Source: Cornus controversa
Lineage: Eukaryota > Streptophyta > Magnoliopsida > Cornales > Cornaceae
Reading direction: 5' to 3'
Length of the DNA: 64,000 bases
Assembly (NCBI GenBank): GCA_026545225.1
Contig: CM048846.1
Coordinates: forward strand, 88,987,270-89,051,269
In this document: piece after piece, positions 10,258-20,737 of the stretch
Layout of the letters: every line of letters starts with the position of its first letter
Position numbering within the stretch: the first letter of the stretch is position 1
Made by a program: the position numbers and the translations under genes
The notes under the pieces: model-generated
What the model was told of the DNA's origin: nothing
Seen by the model: the letters and a program-made list of their open reading frames with translations, nothing else
Databases searched by the model: none

Positions 10258-13200
10258 ATGTCTTGTGCAACAAAACCTATATTCAAGCCTTTATCAATGG
10301 CAAACAGTTGCCTAATTTCACTCCCAACAATCTTCACTACGAAAACTTCATACCCATTTCTCTCAATTCCATCCAAACCCATCAGACTCCACCTCGCTTG
10401 CTCTCACTCTTCTTCACTACCTTCCTCTTTCTCTCTCATCAAGAAGACCCGTTTCTCGAACGTGGTCGCCTTCGTCGCCGAAACCTCTGACTGGGCTCAA
10501 GAAGACAAAACAGCTGTGATTGAAGAAGAAGAAGAAGAAGAAGAAGAGGTCAGGTGGGAAAACAGTGAAGCAACGGATTGGGAAGTTGGAAGCGAAGAAG
10601 AAGGGTTGGTAGAGGCGGTTGGGGACGCCACAGAGAGTGGCGGAGAAGAAGGGTTTGTGGAGGGAGAGGGCTCGTATCCGGAGCCACCCGAAGAGGCAAA
10701 AGTCTTCGTTGGTAACTTGCCATATGATATTGATAGTGAGAAATTGGCTGATCTTTTTAACCAGGCGGGTGTTGTTGAGATTTCAGAGGTAATATTCTCT
10801 GCATTTGATTGTGAAAATTTGTGCTTTTTGTGGTTTGAAGGGATTTTTGATATTTGGGTATATCTTGTTTTGGTTTACTTTTTTGTAGGTTATTTACAAT
10901 AGGGAAACTGATCAGAGTCGCGGGTTCGGATTCGTGACGATGAGTACTGTTGAAGAAGCTGAGAAGGCTGTGGAGATGTTCCACCGTTATGTAAGCAGTT
11001 TTTTTTATTTTTTTATTCCATTTTATATATGCATAGATATACATTTTATTGTGATAAGCTGCATTGATTAATTAGCAGTTAGTTTTTGTATATTGGAAGG
11101 ATATGTAAAAGGAAAAATTGAAAAACAGTAGTAGAAGAGATGACAAACCACTTACAAAAAAAAAAAAAAAAAGATATGACAAACAAAAATATAAAGGAGC
11201 TAGCACACTATGACTGTGGCCAAAACTTGGCTAATTATTTGATGGAAATAGGTAATTTAATAAACCAAGGGCTGTGACCCAGTGGTATCTCTTCTACGTC
11301 CCAAAGTGGAAGGTGAGGATTTGAGTCCCAAATGGGTGTGAGTTTCTTACCAAGGGAAAAAAAAGAAATAGGTAATAAACCAATCTCTGTACACATTCCT
11401 CTTGGTCGATTGTGGGTATCCTATTTCACTGCTCAATGTATTGTTAAGATGGCAGTCAACATGGCACCTTAACCAGTCATGCAGTATCCCAAGGGGTAAG
11501 CACGTCACTCCTAAAGCTTGTCAGGTGACGTTCTCCAATCAGCAGGTAACACGCAGAGCTATCTTTAGGGATACGTATTCCTCTTATAGCATACATGTCA
11601 AATCTTAATGGAATTTTGATTCATGTTAGTTCTACTGTCAGCGAATGTGGTGTCATCATTCTTGGTCTTAGACAATTAGGGACAGGAACAAGGTTCCTCC
11701 ATCACCCTGCACTTCTCAGGTTACCCGATTGGCTTTCTTGATTGGTACTCTTCTTTTAATGAGTTTCGAGTGGGCACTCTTTGGTCTTACAATCAGTTCT
11801 TCCCAAATGAGTTTCACCTTTTCCTCTCTCATCAATGAAGTCACTTTGGCGTGCACTAGAAGTGCACGATTGGCTCTCTTGATCAGTATCTTTTTGTTGG
11901 ACGGTGCAATATCTGAAGGAGTTTTGACTGGGCACTCTTTGGTCTTACAATCAGTTCTTCCCAAATGAGTTTCACCTTTTTCTGTCTCATGCGTGTGCTG
12001 CACCTTGATGCATTTTATGCCTACCTGGGTGGAAGCATGATCTAAGCAGTTCCTTGAGGTCAGTGGTCGGTCAGAAGTGACTTATTGGTCAAGTCATGGA
12101 ACACTCGCGATCTTTTGGGTACTTAGCTTGATAAAAGAAGTTTAGTGTTCACCGAGTTGTCACCTCGTAGACTGTGCTGAGGTGTCACCTCATAGACTAC
12201 ATCTTGGCATATCTTAAAACGAGACAGACACCATGAAATGACTTGTGGAGAGGTATGGCTTTCTTATTGTTACTGTCTTCTGGCTATAATGGCCAGAATC
12301 ATTATTTAATCACCACTACACTTTTCAACTCAGTAAACTCTAGGTTGTTACGTGACAACCATTAAGTTGTGCAATGCCAACATTTTATTCTAAGATTGAT
12401 CCTCATTTATGATTGCTTTCCTATGCCATTCGATTCATACACACCCAAGCTAACCCCACTTATGGACCCAAAACCGAAATTTTTTTTATTCTGTAATTTG
12501 ATTGCTTTCCTTTTGGTTATTTGTTTCTTCCATTCCTTTCTTTCTTTCTTTTAATTAATTTGTAGTTTATATAATTTTTTTTGTTTTGACTTCATATATT
12601 TTGAGTTGTGCTGAATGTTTTTATAGGAGTGAGCTTTTGTCAACATTCTTAGATCTGAGTTTCTTGTTATCGGTAGCTGTCATTCTTGAAGTTTGTAGTC
12701 TAAAATGAATTCAAATGGATTGGACAATTAACATAGTTTATGAACATGTAATATCCTACTCAAAAGTTTAACAGGTTACTGAAGTTCATGATTTTCTTAT
12801 TAATTTCTGTTAGTAATACTTGAACCTCATGATTATCCTGTTGATCAATTCTTGTCACCATTTATGATTACTGTCTGAGACTTTTTGAGGGTTTTTGGTC
12901 TTTGTGGCTTCTTGTTTGCAACTAAGACCATACCTTTTGGATTGGTGCCCAATAGAATCAATATGTTTTGCCTGTTGGATATTAGCATTGCTTGAGTCTC
13001 AAAGGCATTCAATTATTTCTATTCCATATTAGCAACCTATGGCTGAAGCACCTCTTAATATTTATTTTGTGAAATCTATTGTATAAATATAGCTTCAAAC
13101 CCATCCATTAATTTGTCAAAACAACTCTGTAGCAACATGATCTAGAACATTTGATTGAATCACCTTCTATCATGCTTCATATGTGAGGTACTTGCCTTAA

Positions 13201-16143
13201 TTTCGCTTACTGATTGTCATTCTATAAGTGTTTCACTTACTGATTCTCAGTCTGAAGTGTCTGTTATAACATTTATTAGCTATCTTCATTTCCTTAAGCA
13301 TGTGGTTTGATGGTTATCATTTCACTTCCTAAACATATTTCCCTGGGTCTGAACCTCACACTCCCTCCTTCCGGATCGATGGCAATATTTTCATTTTGGC
13401 CCCAGGAATGTGAAGAATTGTGCCCCTAACTGAATTTTTTAGCTGTGTGGTATCACCTACCACTACCACTCCCAAAGGGAGGGACTGGGTTCCAGTTGAA
13501 TGGTGAATGTGGTATGTAGTACTTATACCCAAAAGAAAAAGAAAAAAAATTCAAAGATATCTGCTCTCTACTTGTGCATTGCTTCCTCCTATCAATATAA
13601 TAATTTAATAACATATATACCCAAGTCATCCTAATGTGAGCTAATTATTACACAGTCACAAAAGACCCATATGTTTGTTTATGAAGGATGAACTTAATGC
13701 TATTTACTTCAAACACTTTAAAATCTGGCAAGCAGTCAATCTCAAGTACTTGTTCCCTGGCGTGTTGGGTTTCTTTTGCATTAGATTACTTGGCCACATT
13801 TTTTCCATGCTCCCAGAGGTGCTATTTTTGTTGTAATTAAATCTGTCAAATCTACAGAAGATGATGAACTTGGATGTAAGGTTGTTATTAGCTATGTTAC
13901 TAGACTCGGGTATGTGTTTCAGCCTGTCAGGTGCGGTTATGTGTCCAGGCGTCAGATGTATCATCCCCAAATAGGAGGACACAATGACATTATTACATAT
14001 TCATATTATTTAATATTTTTCTTTTATTTTCTAGAGTAAATTAACTTCTCACGTGATACAGTGTTCAAAATAGACATTTAATTCGTTTTGAAGCCATAAG
14101 ATAATATAATTGAATTATTAAATATGTTTTCCCAGTTCATGTCCAACCAAATTTGTTGGACACGCATCCCATGCTCGTCTTATACTCATGTGTCTGACAT
14201 GGGTACTGCATGTACTTTCGAAGAGTCCATGTAACATAGGTTATTGGACAATATTGGAGTTGTTCTCGATGGTAGTTTTGCTAAAATAGGCGAGCAATGT
14301 AGAAGGGCGAGGCTACATGCAGCTAGGATATGTCTATATTTGGAACCTTTCTAAAGTAACTGTTGCCTTTGAAATTTATTACTTATTTTTTTTCTTGTAT
14401 TATTAGTTTCCAAATAATCCCCCCTCCCCTCTCTCTCTATTTTGGGTAAGCAAGAGAGTGTAAGTATATATGACAAGTCCATAGCAAAATTTGTACAAGG
14501 GGCATACCCTAGGGATGTACAATGTATAGTCAATGAACCCCCATGTCCACCACTCAAATCAGAAATAGGATATTCCTTTCAAAAATTCAAACAAAAAACA
14601 TTACACAGCAGCAAAAGGTCTCCAATTGAGACGGTGGAGCAACTGAGAAGAGGAACCAAAATAAATTAAGAACCCCACCTGATCTTCAGCTTTGTCAATG
14701 AGGGATTTTAAACTTCTCCAACCAAGGATGAGAACCAAACAAAAGCTATAGAACTTCTTGACTACAGACTCAAGACCGCATAGGGCAGATGATTTTGAAG
14801 AGCAAAAACAGAGCTTCATCACTTCAGAAAAGAATCTGGGAGTCTCCATTCCCTGATTAACCATTTATGGGATCTCCAATCCAAAACATTTAAAGTAGAG
14901 AAGCACCTTAATCTATCAGCTTGAGTGATTTTGTTCTGGATGGTGATCAGATCCTTGTACCCATTACAAAAGATTCTAGAAATTCTTTCACACCAAAGAG
15001 AGTGAATGACTGCAGCGTGAGCCAATCTGTTGACATACTTGATAAAACCTTTTCCAAAAATATTCTCAACTCCAGGTGCCCATTGAGTCCCATCTCACTA
15101 CTGACCATGCTATCCTTTGACTTGGTATTTGGATTTATCTAAGGATATTAAACCATCCATGAATGCACCAGGGAAAAAGGGATTAAATGCTCTCCAGAAA
15201 ATAGCCCACTTGCTTAAGACCAACTGGTATGTGGTACAAGTACTTGGTGTTAAACCATTGCACCTGAACATTATTTTTGTGCTTGTTAAACAATGAGGTT
15301 TTTTAATTCTTTTTTCGTCTACATCTGCCTGGGTGGCCTCACATGACAGCTATCAGGATTCTTGGTAAAGTATACTATGGTGGGTTATGAACTAGATTTG
15401 TTTTAATTGAACCAAAAAAATGTGGAAGATAGCACTTATGATGTATATAGAGTGCTGGGCCTCAAGCATTTCTCTAACTTTCTCATTACATGTAAGAGGC
15501 CATTGTTTGCTGCAATGGTTACAACTCGGGCATTTAAATCCACACCTCCTGGCACCATTGAGTAGTGTCTTTTTTATTTCTCACATCTATTTTATAAGCT
15601 TTGGAGCCTTTTATTGATTTATTAAGTCCGAGAGTTCATTCTGTTTCTGACAGGATGCTGGTGGAAGGCTCTTGACTGTAAACAAGGCTGCTCCGAGAGG
15701 GTCACGGCCTGAACGCCCTCCTCGTGTTTCTGAACCTACGTACAGAATCTACGTTGGTAACCTGCCCTGGGATGTGGACAATGCACGCCTTGAGCAGGTT
15801 TTCAGTGAACATGGTAAGGTTATTGATGCTCGGGTAGTTTCTGACCGGGAGAGTGGTCGTTCACGAGGTTTTGGCTTTGTAACAATGTCGACTGAGGCTG
15901 AATTAAATGATGCCATCGCTAATCTTGATGGGCAGGTAATGCAAATACATGTTCTTTTTTTTTTATTTATTTAAATAATGTAATTCTTGAATTTTTTGGT
16001 TTGTAATATGAATTTGTCAAAGCACATAGGTTGCATAAAAAAGCGATATTATATAATTTACTCTATTTGACGTATTGCAGAGTTTGGGTGGGAGAGCAAT
16101 TAGAGTAAATGCTGCTGAGGAAAGACCACGGCGTGCCTTTTGA
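10258..16143 (+). CDS. CP31: Chloroplast ribonucleoprotein of the CP31 type (two RRMs)
   Basis: Four exons, 10258-10788, 10889-10990, 15654-15935 and 16081-16143, keep one frame and give about 325 residues, the usual CP31A/B size. Residues 1 to about 75 are Ser/Thr-rich with few acids, as in a chloroplast transit peptide. An acidic stretch with a poly-Glu run encoded by GAA repeats follows (to about residue 145). Then come two RRMs with RNP2 VFVGNLPYD and IYVGNLPWD and RNP1 RGFGFVTM in both. RRM1 is split by introns 1 and 2. The C-terminus [13 protein letters not shown] is like that of CP31. The family binds chloroplast mRNAs, stabilising transcripts and supporting C-to-U editing. Intron 2 is 4.66 kb and full of repeats, yet both splice sites are intact. 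The GAGAAGA-rich exon 1 also reads open into intron 1, but GAG|GTAATA is the evident donor. Confidence 0.93.
11268..11364 (+). mobile_element. tRNA-derived SINE in CP31 intron 2
   Basis: The sequence begins GGGCTGTGACCCAGTGG, a pol III A-box-like head, and has GGTGAGGATTTGAGTCCC as B box about 40 bp later. It ends in an A-rich tail. It is flanked by matching GAAATAGGTAA...TAAACCA copies (11245-11267, with 4 extra bases, and 11365-11382), a long target duplication typical of SINEs. It is only about 97 bp long, so it is a short or truncated member. Confidence 0.68.
11725..11995. repeat. Tandem duplication of about 145 bp in CP31 intron 2
   Basis: Two copies start at about 11725 and 11868 with CGATTGGCT. 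Each contains a nearly identical block starting GGGCACTCTTTGGTCTTAC (11773 and 11930) that runs through GTTCTTCCCAAATGAGTTTC. The surrounding 11400-12300 is not AT-rich like the rest of the intron and may be part of a larger unidentified transposon. No conserved protein domain is visible. Confidence 0.7.
13441..13552 (+). mobile_element. SINE-like repeat, copy 1
   Basis: It shares an ordered set of blocks with 31862-31962: ACCACT, CAAAGGG, GGTTC near the centre, CAGTTG(A/G)ATG, TGTGGTATGTAGTACT (TGTGTATTGTGTACT in the other copy), and an A-rich tail after CCCAAAA. The central GGGTTCCAGTT could be a decayed B box. No target duplication was found, so SINE status is likely but not proven. Confidence 0.48.
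13892..14239. mobile_element. MITE with 8-bp target duplication, copy 2
   Basis: Ends CTATGTTACTAGACTCGGG and CGAAGAGTCCATGTAACATAG are inverted repeats matching copy 1 at 3296-3553. The flanks GTTATTAG (13884-13891) and GTTATTGG (14240-14247) are an 8-bp target duplication with one change. It lies in CP31 intron 2. At 348 bp it is longer than copy 1, so it shows the right-hand part that copy 1 has lost. Confidence 0.72.
14600..15250 (-). mobile_element. L1-type LINE fragment, C-terminal (zf-RVT) region
   Basis: On the minus strand, the frame through 15060-14880 reads [21 protein letters not shown] and then ERISRIF. This is the pattern at the end of plant L1 ORF2 proteins after the zinc-finger-like region, where a hydrophobic stretch precedes IW-ER-RIF. 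Several frameshifts and stops show that it is dead. It sits antisense in CP31 intron 2. Confidence 0.62.
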
Positions 16144-17267
16144 CTTGAAATGTGATGCTTACCAAGTACACTGCTAGTAGTTTGTTTCTTCTATAGTGAG
16201 TTTTGTAGTGGCCATTGGCTATGTTGCTCTGAGTAGGTAAAATATATGGATTATGATCATCACTCCTGGAAGTTACGAAGCCAACTATTTTTTCCAGGTT
16301 TTGATTTCTCGCTTTTTTTTGTGCTGTGAGTCTGAGTTGTTCGTTTGTAGAACTTACAGAAAGCATCTGTCAGAAATCAAGTTTGTGTTTTTTGTACTTG
16401 GTTTGATCTATAATGATTTAGCTGGAGTGAAGACTCAAAAAGCCAATCTAGGAAAATGGATTGAGGGAAAGTTGGTAGGATGCATTTGTGACAAAAAAAA
16501 ATCATAGAAGCAACTTGCCATGGCTTTATATTGGTTATATAAATTCTTAAAGCACACTGGAGAGATTAAAACTGCACATTTTATTTCTATTTCCATAATT
16601 TGGTTGCAATTTAATGCCATTTTATCCATGTGTTTACCCAATTCCCAGACATGTAGGAGTTAAAATCCAAAGCTATTTTTTTCAAGCTGCTTTGCTGGTA
16701 GTCTAGTGTTGAAACCTCTGTAGGCCTTGTGAGCTATGACTACAATCTTGCCTATATATAAAGTAGCACATATGGGACTAGCAAATATAATTTTGGTATT
16801 TGGTGATATGTGTGATGACTTGGATTTGAGACATTTTTGTTATGTTCTGGGATAGACATGCGAAGATTTTATCAATGCTTTTGATGTGCTCCAAGTATTT
16901 GCATTTGTAGTCTGTACAGTTTTAGTTTCAAAAAGATTGACTTCTCCTGGCTTTAGATGGCCATTACTCTAATGTTGCATTTGGCAGCATGAATTCTATG
17001 CTTTGGAATTGAAATTGAAAGAAAATTAATTTAAAATTTAAATAAAGTGTGATCTTCAATTCGAATTCTGAGGGGTGAATTTAAATAAATGCGCTACTGC
17101 ATATTTTTGCTCGGTTTCATTTTTGAAGAGGTTGTACATCTTTTACCCAGCTTTGAACGCCCATTCTTTGGCTGCTGAAACAAAGTGTGTAGGCAACCAA
17201 CCATCACTTCATAAAAAAATTTAAAATAAATAAATGAATAGATAAAGCTATAGGTCAATGAGAAGCT

Positions 17268-17306
<39 letters not shown>

Positions 17307-17519
17307 GTAAATTGAACCTGGAGAAAAAGAGAACTTAACTAATAATGAGTTATTAATTCAATAGCTTGCATTTTCCATTTCCCCTTTGATCCACTAATAT
17401 CCCTTAACTAAGCAATTAATAAACTAAAAGGAAGAAAATTATTTTAACTACCAAAGAAAAGAGAGAATAACACTTAAAGAAGCTGTAAATGGTTCGAATA
17501 ATGTGTATGCTCAATCATA
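16144..17519. other. CP31 3' flank and spacer
   Basis: The 3' untranslated region of CP31 probably occupies the first few hundred bases. No gene is seen. A microsatellite of TG units followed by AG units lies at about 17269-17306. Confidence 0.5.
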
Positions 17520-18077
17520 GTTGAGCAACCAGGGCATGAAGTCTAGTGTTATCTTCAAGATCGAGAGTTCATGGACACACTCCATTGCTAACCTTTCTCA
17601 TAAGCTTGTCCTTGCAACTTATGTGTATGCTATTTGGACAGAGAGAAATAACAGTCAGAAACAAATCCTCAACAAGTCATTATCAAGTCTATCACAGAAA
17701 CAATCATTATGAGACTTTACTCATGTTCTTTCAAGGATAGTATTGCAGCTAGACAACTTGCAACAACATGGCATCTTCCAAGCTTCACAATCAGGCCTTC
17801 ACGAATGCCTCCAGATCTCTAACCAAGAAAATGTTCCAGGTGTGCCTTGATAAAGCCTCTACAAATAACTACACGATGCCACATTGCTGCTTGCTTCACA
17901 ATCTCTACCCCCTCTATAATTGATGTCTTCCATGGTGAAGGTTCAAGTCTTGTTTGTTTGCTTGGTTGTTCATGTTCTTTCTTGTTTGAGGCTCATGCCT
18001 CCGGTTGGTTATTGTTGACCTCTCTTGTACATTTATCTTCCATATTTTATACAAACTTACCTTATCAAAAATAAAAA

Positions 18078-18085
<8 letters not shown>
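17520..18085 (+). mobile_element. L1-type LINE fragment with 3' end
   Basis: The frame at 17521-17712 contains LVLATYVYAIWTERNNSQK, matching the end of plant L1 ORF2 (hydrophobic stretch, then IW-ERN). The following 350 bp end in CAAACTTACCTTATCAAAAA at about 18070, like the poly(A)-proximal 3' ends of plant L1s. A TA/GA microsatellite starts at the tail. It is a truncated dead copy. Confidence 0.62.
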
Positions 18086-18115
<30 letters not shown>

Positions 18116-18117
<2 letters not shown>

Positions 18118-18276
18118 GTTGGTTCTTTTGCTTTTTGCATGAAAGTGAGAGAAAGACTACTGGATTTATCACACAAGTATAGTTGTATACTAATTGCCGT
18201 ATAAGAGAGAAGAATTTCATTATCGTGATATATATATATAAGAGAGAGAAAAGGAAATGGTATTATATAATGTTTG
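18116..18276. repeat. Dispersed repeat shared with 26152-26312
   Basis: About 160 bp from GGTTCTTTTGCTTTTTGCAT through ACTGGATTTATCACACAAG and AGAATTTCATTATCGTGAT are nearly the same at 26152-26312. Both copies are bordered by GA and TA simple repeats. Family unknown; no protein is supported. Confidence 0.75.
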
Positions 18277-18892
18277 TAAGTATTCTGTTTTAGTTTGGAT
18301 TAATAAAATCTGGCTTAGGGAAAAAAAATAGTGAAAAAACTAGCTTATGGTGATTTTTTAATTACATAATTTAGGTTATGTTGATGCAATTTTTTGCACT
18401 ATTTGATTTGGCATCAAGTTGTTGCAAGATTGAGAAAAGATGAGATTGGATTGACACCGGTTGGGTGCCAGTCGGGACCTTACGATACTTAAGTCAGCGA
18501 TCAGAATTATAAAAGGAGAATAATAACTCAATAAATTTTTTTTTTTTTCTCTGGTTCGTGAATCTCCCTCTTATTTATGGAAGGTCAGTTCAGTTTGAAT
18601 TTGAATCACCCTAATGGATAAGATTACACTCTTTGAATTTCAGTCGCATCATCTTATCATTACCCCCATTACCCTATCTTATCTGTGAACTTTGAATTAC
18701 CTTATTTTATTAAAATTCTCCCACTAGACTATGTATGATGAGTGGACTATGGAATAAAGCCCAATTTGATCGACTACCTAACTTGAAAATTGACACAAAT
18801 AATAATTGAGTCGTGTTAATTCATATAGACATGAATATATTATGAAAATACAAATTGTTATTTTCATTTAATGTTGAGAGTTTAAGCTTTCC
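18277..18892. other. Unassigned spacer between the dispersed repeat and the CP31 5' fragment
   Basis: No gene is visible. A GC-richer patch near 18450-18500 (GGTTGGGTGCCAGTCGGGAC) may be part of a transposon, but no ends or coding parts support this. Confidence 0.4.
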
Positions 18893-19340
18893 AAAAAAGA
18901 CTTTACCCGAGTGAGTTACAGACTAAATAATTTTTTATTATTTTACAAATGCAAAGTCTATGCAAAGATACAAGTAAAGAATCGGCCTACTCGGCCCAAT
19001 TATTCAAGGCACATTTTAGATTTTATAGTTCTGATTGTTTAGACGTAAAATATTTTTAAATTTTTTTTTATATTTGATAGCATCAACCAAATTAGTTATT
19101 CAATATTTTACTTATTAGTTGCATCAATCTAAATATTTTAGTGTGGAAATATTTGACGAGTATAACGTTTTTTTCTTTTTAACAAATGTAATACAAAAAA
19201 ATTCACAAATATTTTTCAAAAAATATTTTACGACAAAACAAACAGTTTGCAAATTGAACCCCCTCAAGCCTGTATCAATGTCCAACAGTTGCGTAATTTC
19301 ACTTCCAACAATCTTCAGTACGAAAAGTGCTTCAGGACGA
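18893..19340 (+). pseudogene. Truncated duplicate of CP31 promoter and start of exon 1
   Basis: 19253-19337 aligns with the transit-peptide start of the CP31 gene: AACAGTTGCGTAATTTCACT against AACAGTTGCCTAATTTCACT, then CCAACAATCTTCA(G/C)TACGAAAA. Translated, it reads KPVSMSNSCVISLPTIFSTK against [20 protein letters not shown] in the gene. Upstream, 18900-19020 also matches the parent promoter (CGGCCCAATTATTCAAGGCACATTTTAGA). The first Met codon and everything after the first 25-30 codons are missing. A non-homologous AT-rich piece separates the two matching parts. It cannot encode an RRM protein. Confidence 0.75.
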
Positions 19341-20737
19341 TGACAAATGATAATTGGGGAAAAAAGAAGCCAAAGAGGGAATTTGTTCCTCTCTTCAAGT
19401 TTTTTAATAAAGGCCATGCCTTTAGCTACAAGTAATTGGTCGATCTATAATATAAGGTGGGTTATAACTTATAAATGACTATTTGGCAACACTATGGTAT
19501 GTACAATCTCTCTATATCCCTATGGAATTTATAATTCTCTTCAATGTTCCTTCCTCTGCATTGTAAGTCCACATTTACTTTGTTTTTTTAGCTTGCAATT
19601 GGTTGAAATATAATTACTGATTATAGAAATCTTTCTCAGTTAAAAGGAATTATAAAGACTGATATGTGAAGGCTTAGATTGTTATAAACCTTATAGTTTC
19701 TTGTTTTCTAATTGAAATTTTGTTCTAACAAATGGGTACCAGATTTATTGATTGTTAATAGATTCATGCATAATATGAAAAGAAACATTCTTCTCCTTAA
19801 TTTCTTTGCTATGTATGCTCAGGGAACCATAGGAAGCTATATGTTTCCTATGGGAAAAGGGTGAGTCCAGCATAGGCAGACATAATTGTATTTGGTGGTT
19901 ATTGGACTTCTTTCTTATATTCTTGACCTATACCTTACTCAATCAATGATCAATCTTAGGGTTGCTCATCCCCAATGATCTGTAAATGAATGACATTAGC
20001 TTTAGGTTCATGAACCAAAATTTAAATTCAGTGGCGAATTGGAACCTTCATATCGATGATTTTTTTACCATAACTTCATACATGTCGCGTGCACATTTTA
20101 GGCAAAGAAGTCCCAGATCTTGCATGAGATGATCTGTTTCTGAGTTCAGGACAGATAATGTTACTTGGATTTGAGAGTGAGTACTGATCATAAATCCCTT
20201 GGAACAATCAATTAGTGCTTACATATCCCAATAATATGATGCTTATAAATAGTTTGTTACTTTAGTTTGTACAGAATTGAATGTTTCTTGAAATGCTTTT
20301 AAACAGATCTTAGCATGTTATTCCCAGTCTTTGTCAAATTTTTATTTCCTGTTCATCTGAGTTCTAAATATATAATAGGACCTGTTTTGATGAATTCAAG
20401 TTCTAGACCAAGTGGTAGCTTTGGCAAAGTACTCCAGTTTCTGAAATCAAGTAATCAACAGACCTCAAATTCTCTTAAAATGAAGGAAAGCTGAAGAGGT
20501 GAGAAACTATATATATCACATTCATAAAGCACACTTTTAGTAGTCTTAGATACAAGCTTTAATGAGGGACCATAGCTAGAGTCCTACACATTTCATACAA
20601 ACATATTTTAGCTATAGTAGCAATACTAGTGGTAATAACACCACCTAACATTACATATTCTTCTAGCTGAAGCAAACATGATACATTGCACTCTTAGAAT
20701 AAACAAGCATATAATATAGTAGTGCTGGACACATCTT
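19341..20737. other. Spacer and SEO 3' flank
   Basis: No gene was seen on either strand. The right part should contain the 3' untranslated region of the minus-strand SEO gene. Confidence 0.5.

Noticed and set aside
10258..10902. 214-codon single-exon reading of CP31 exon 1
   Set aside because: The frame runs into intron 1; splicing at GAG|GTAATA restores RRM1.
11268..11340. Possible tRNA gene
   Set aside because: A and B boxes are present but there is no cloverleaf with an anticodon stem; it is a SINE head.
11402..12300. LTR or retrotransposon fragment in CP31 intron 2
   Set aside because: Only an internal tandem duplication is clear; no TG...CA ends, target duplication or coding domain found.
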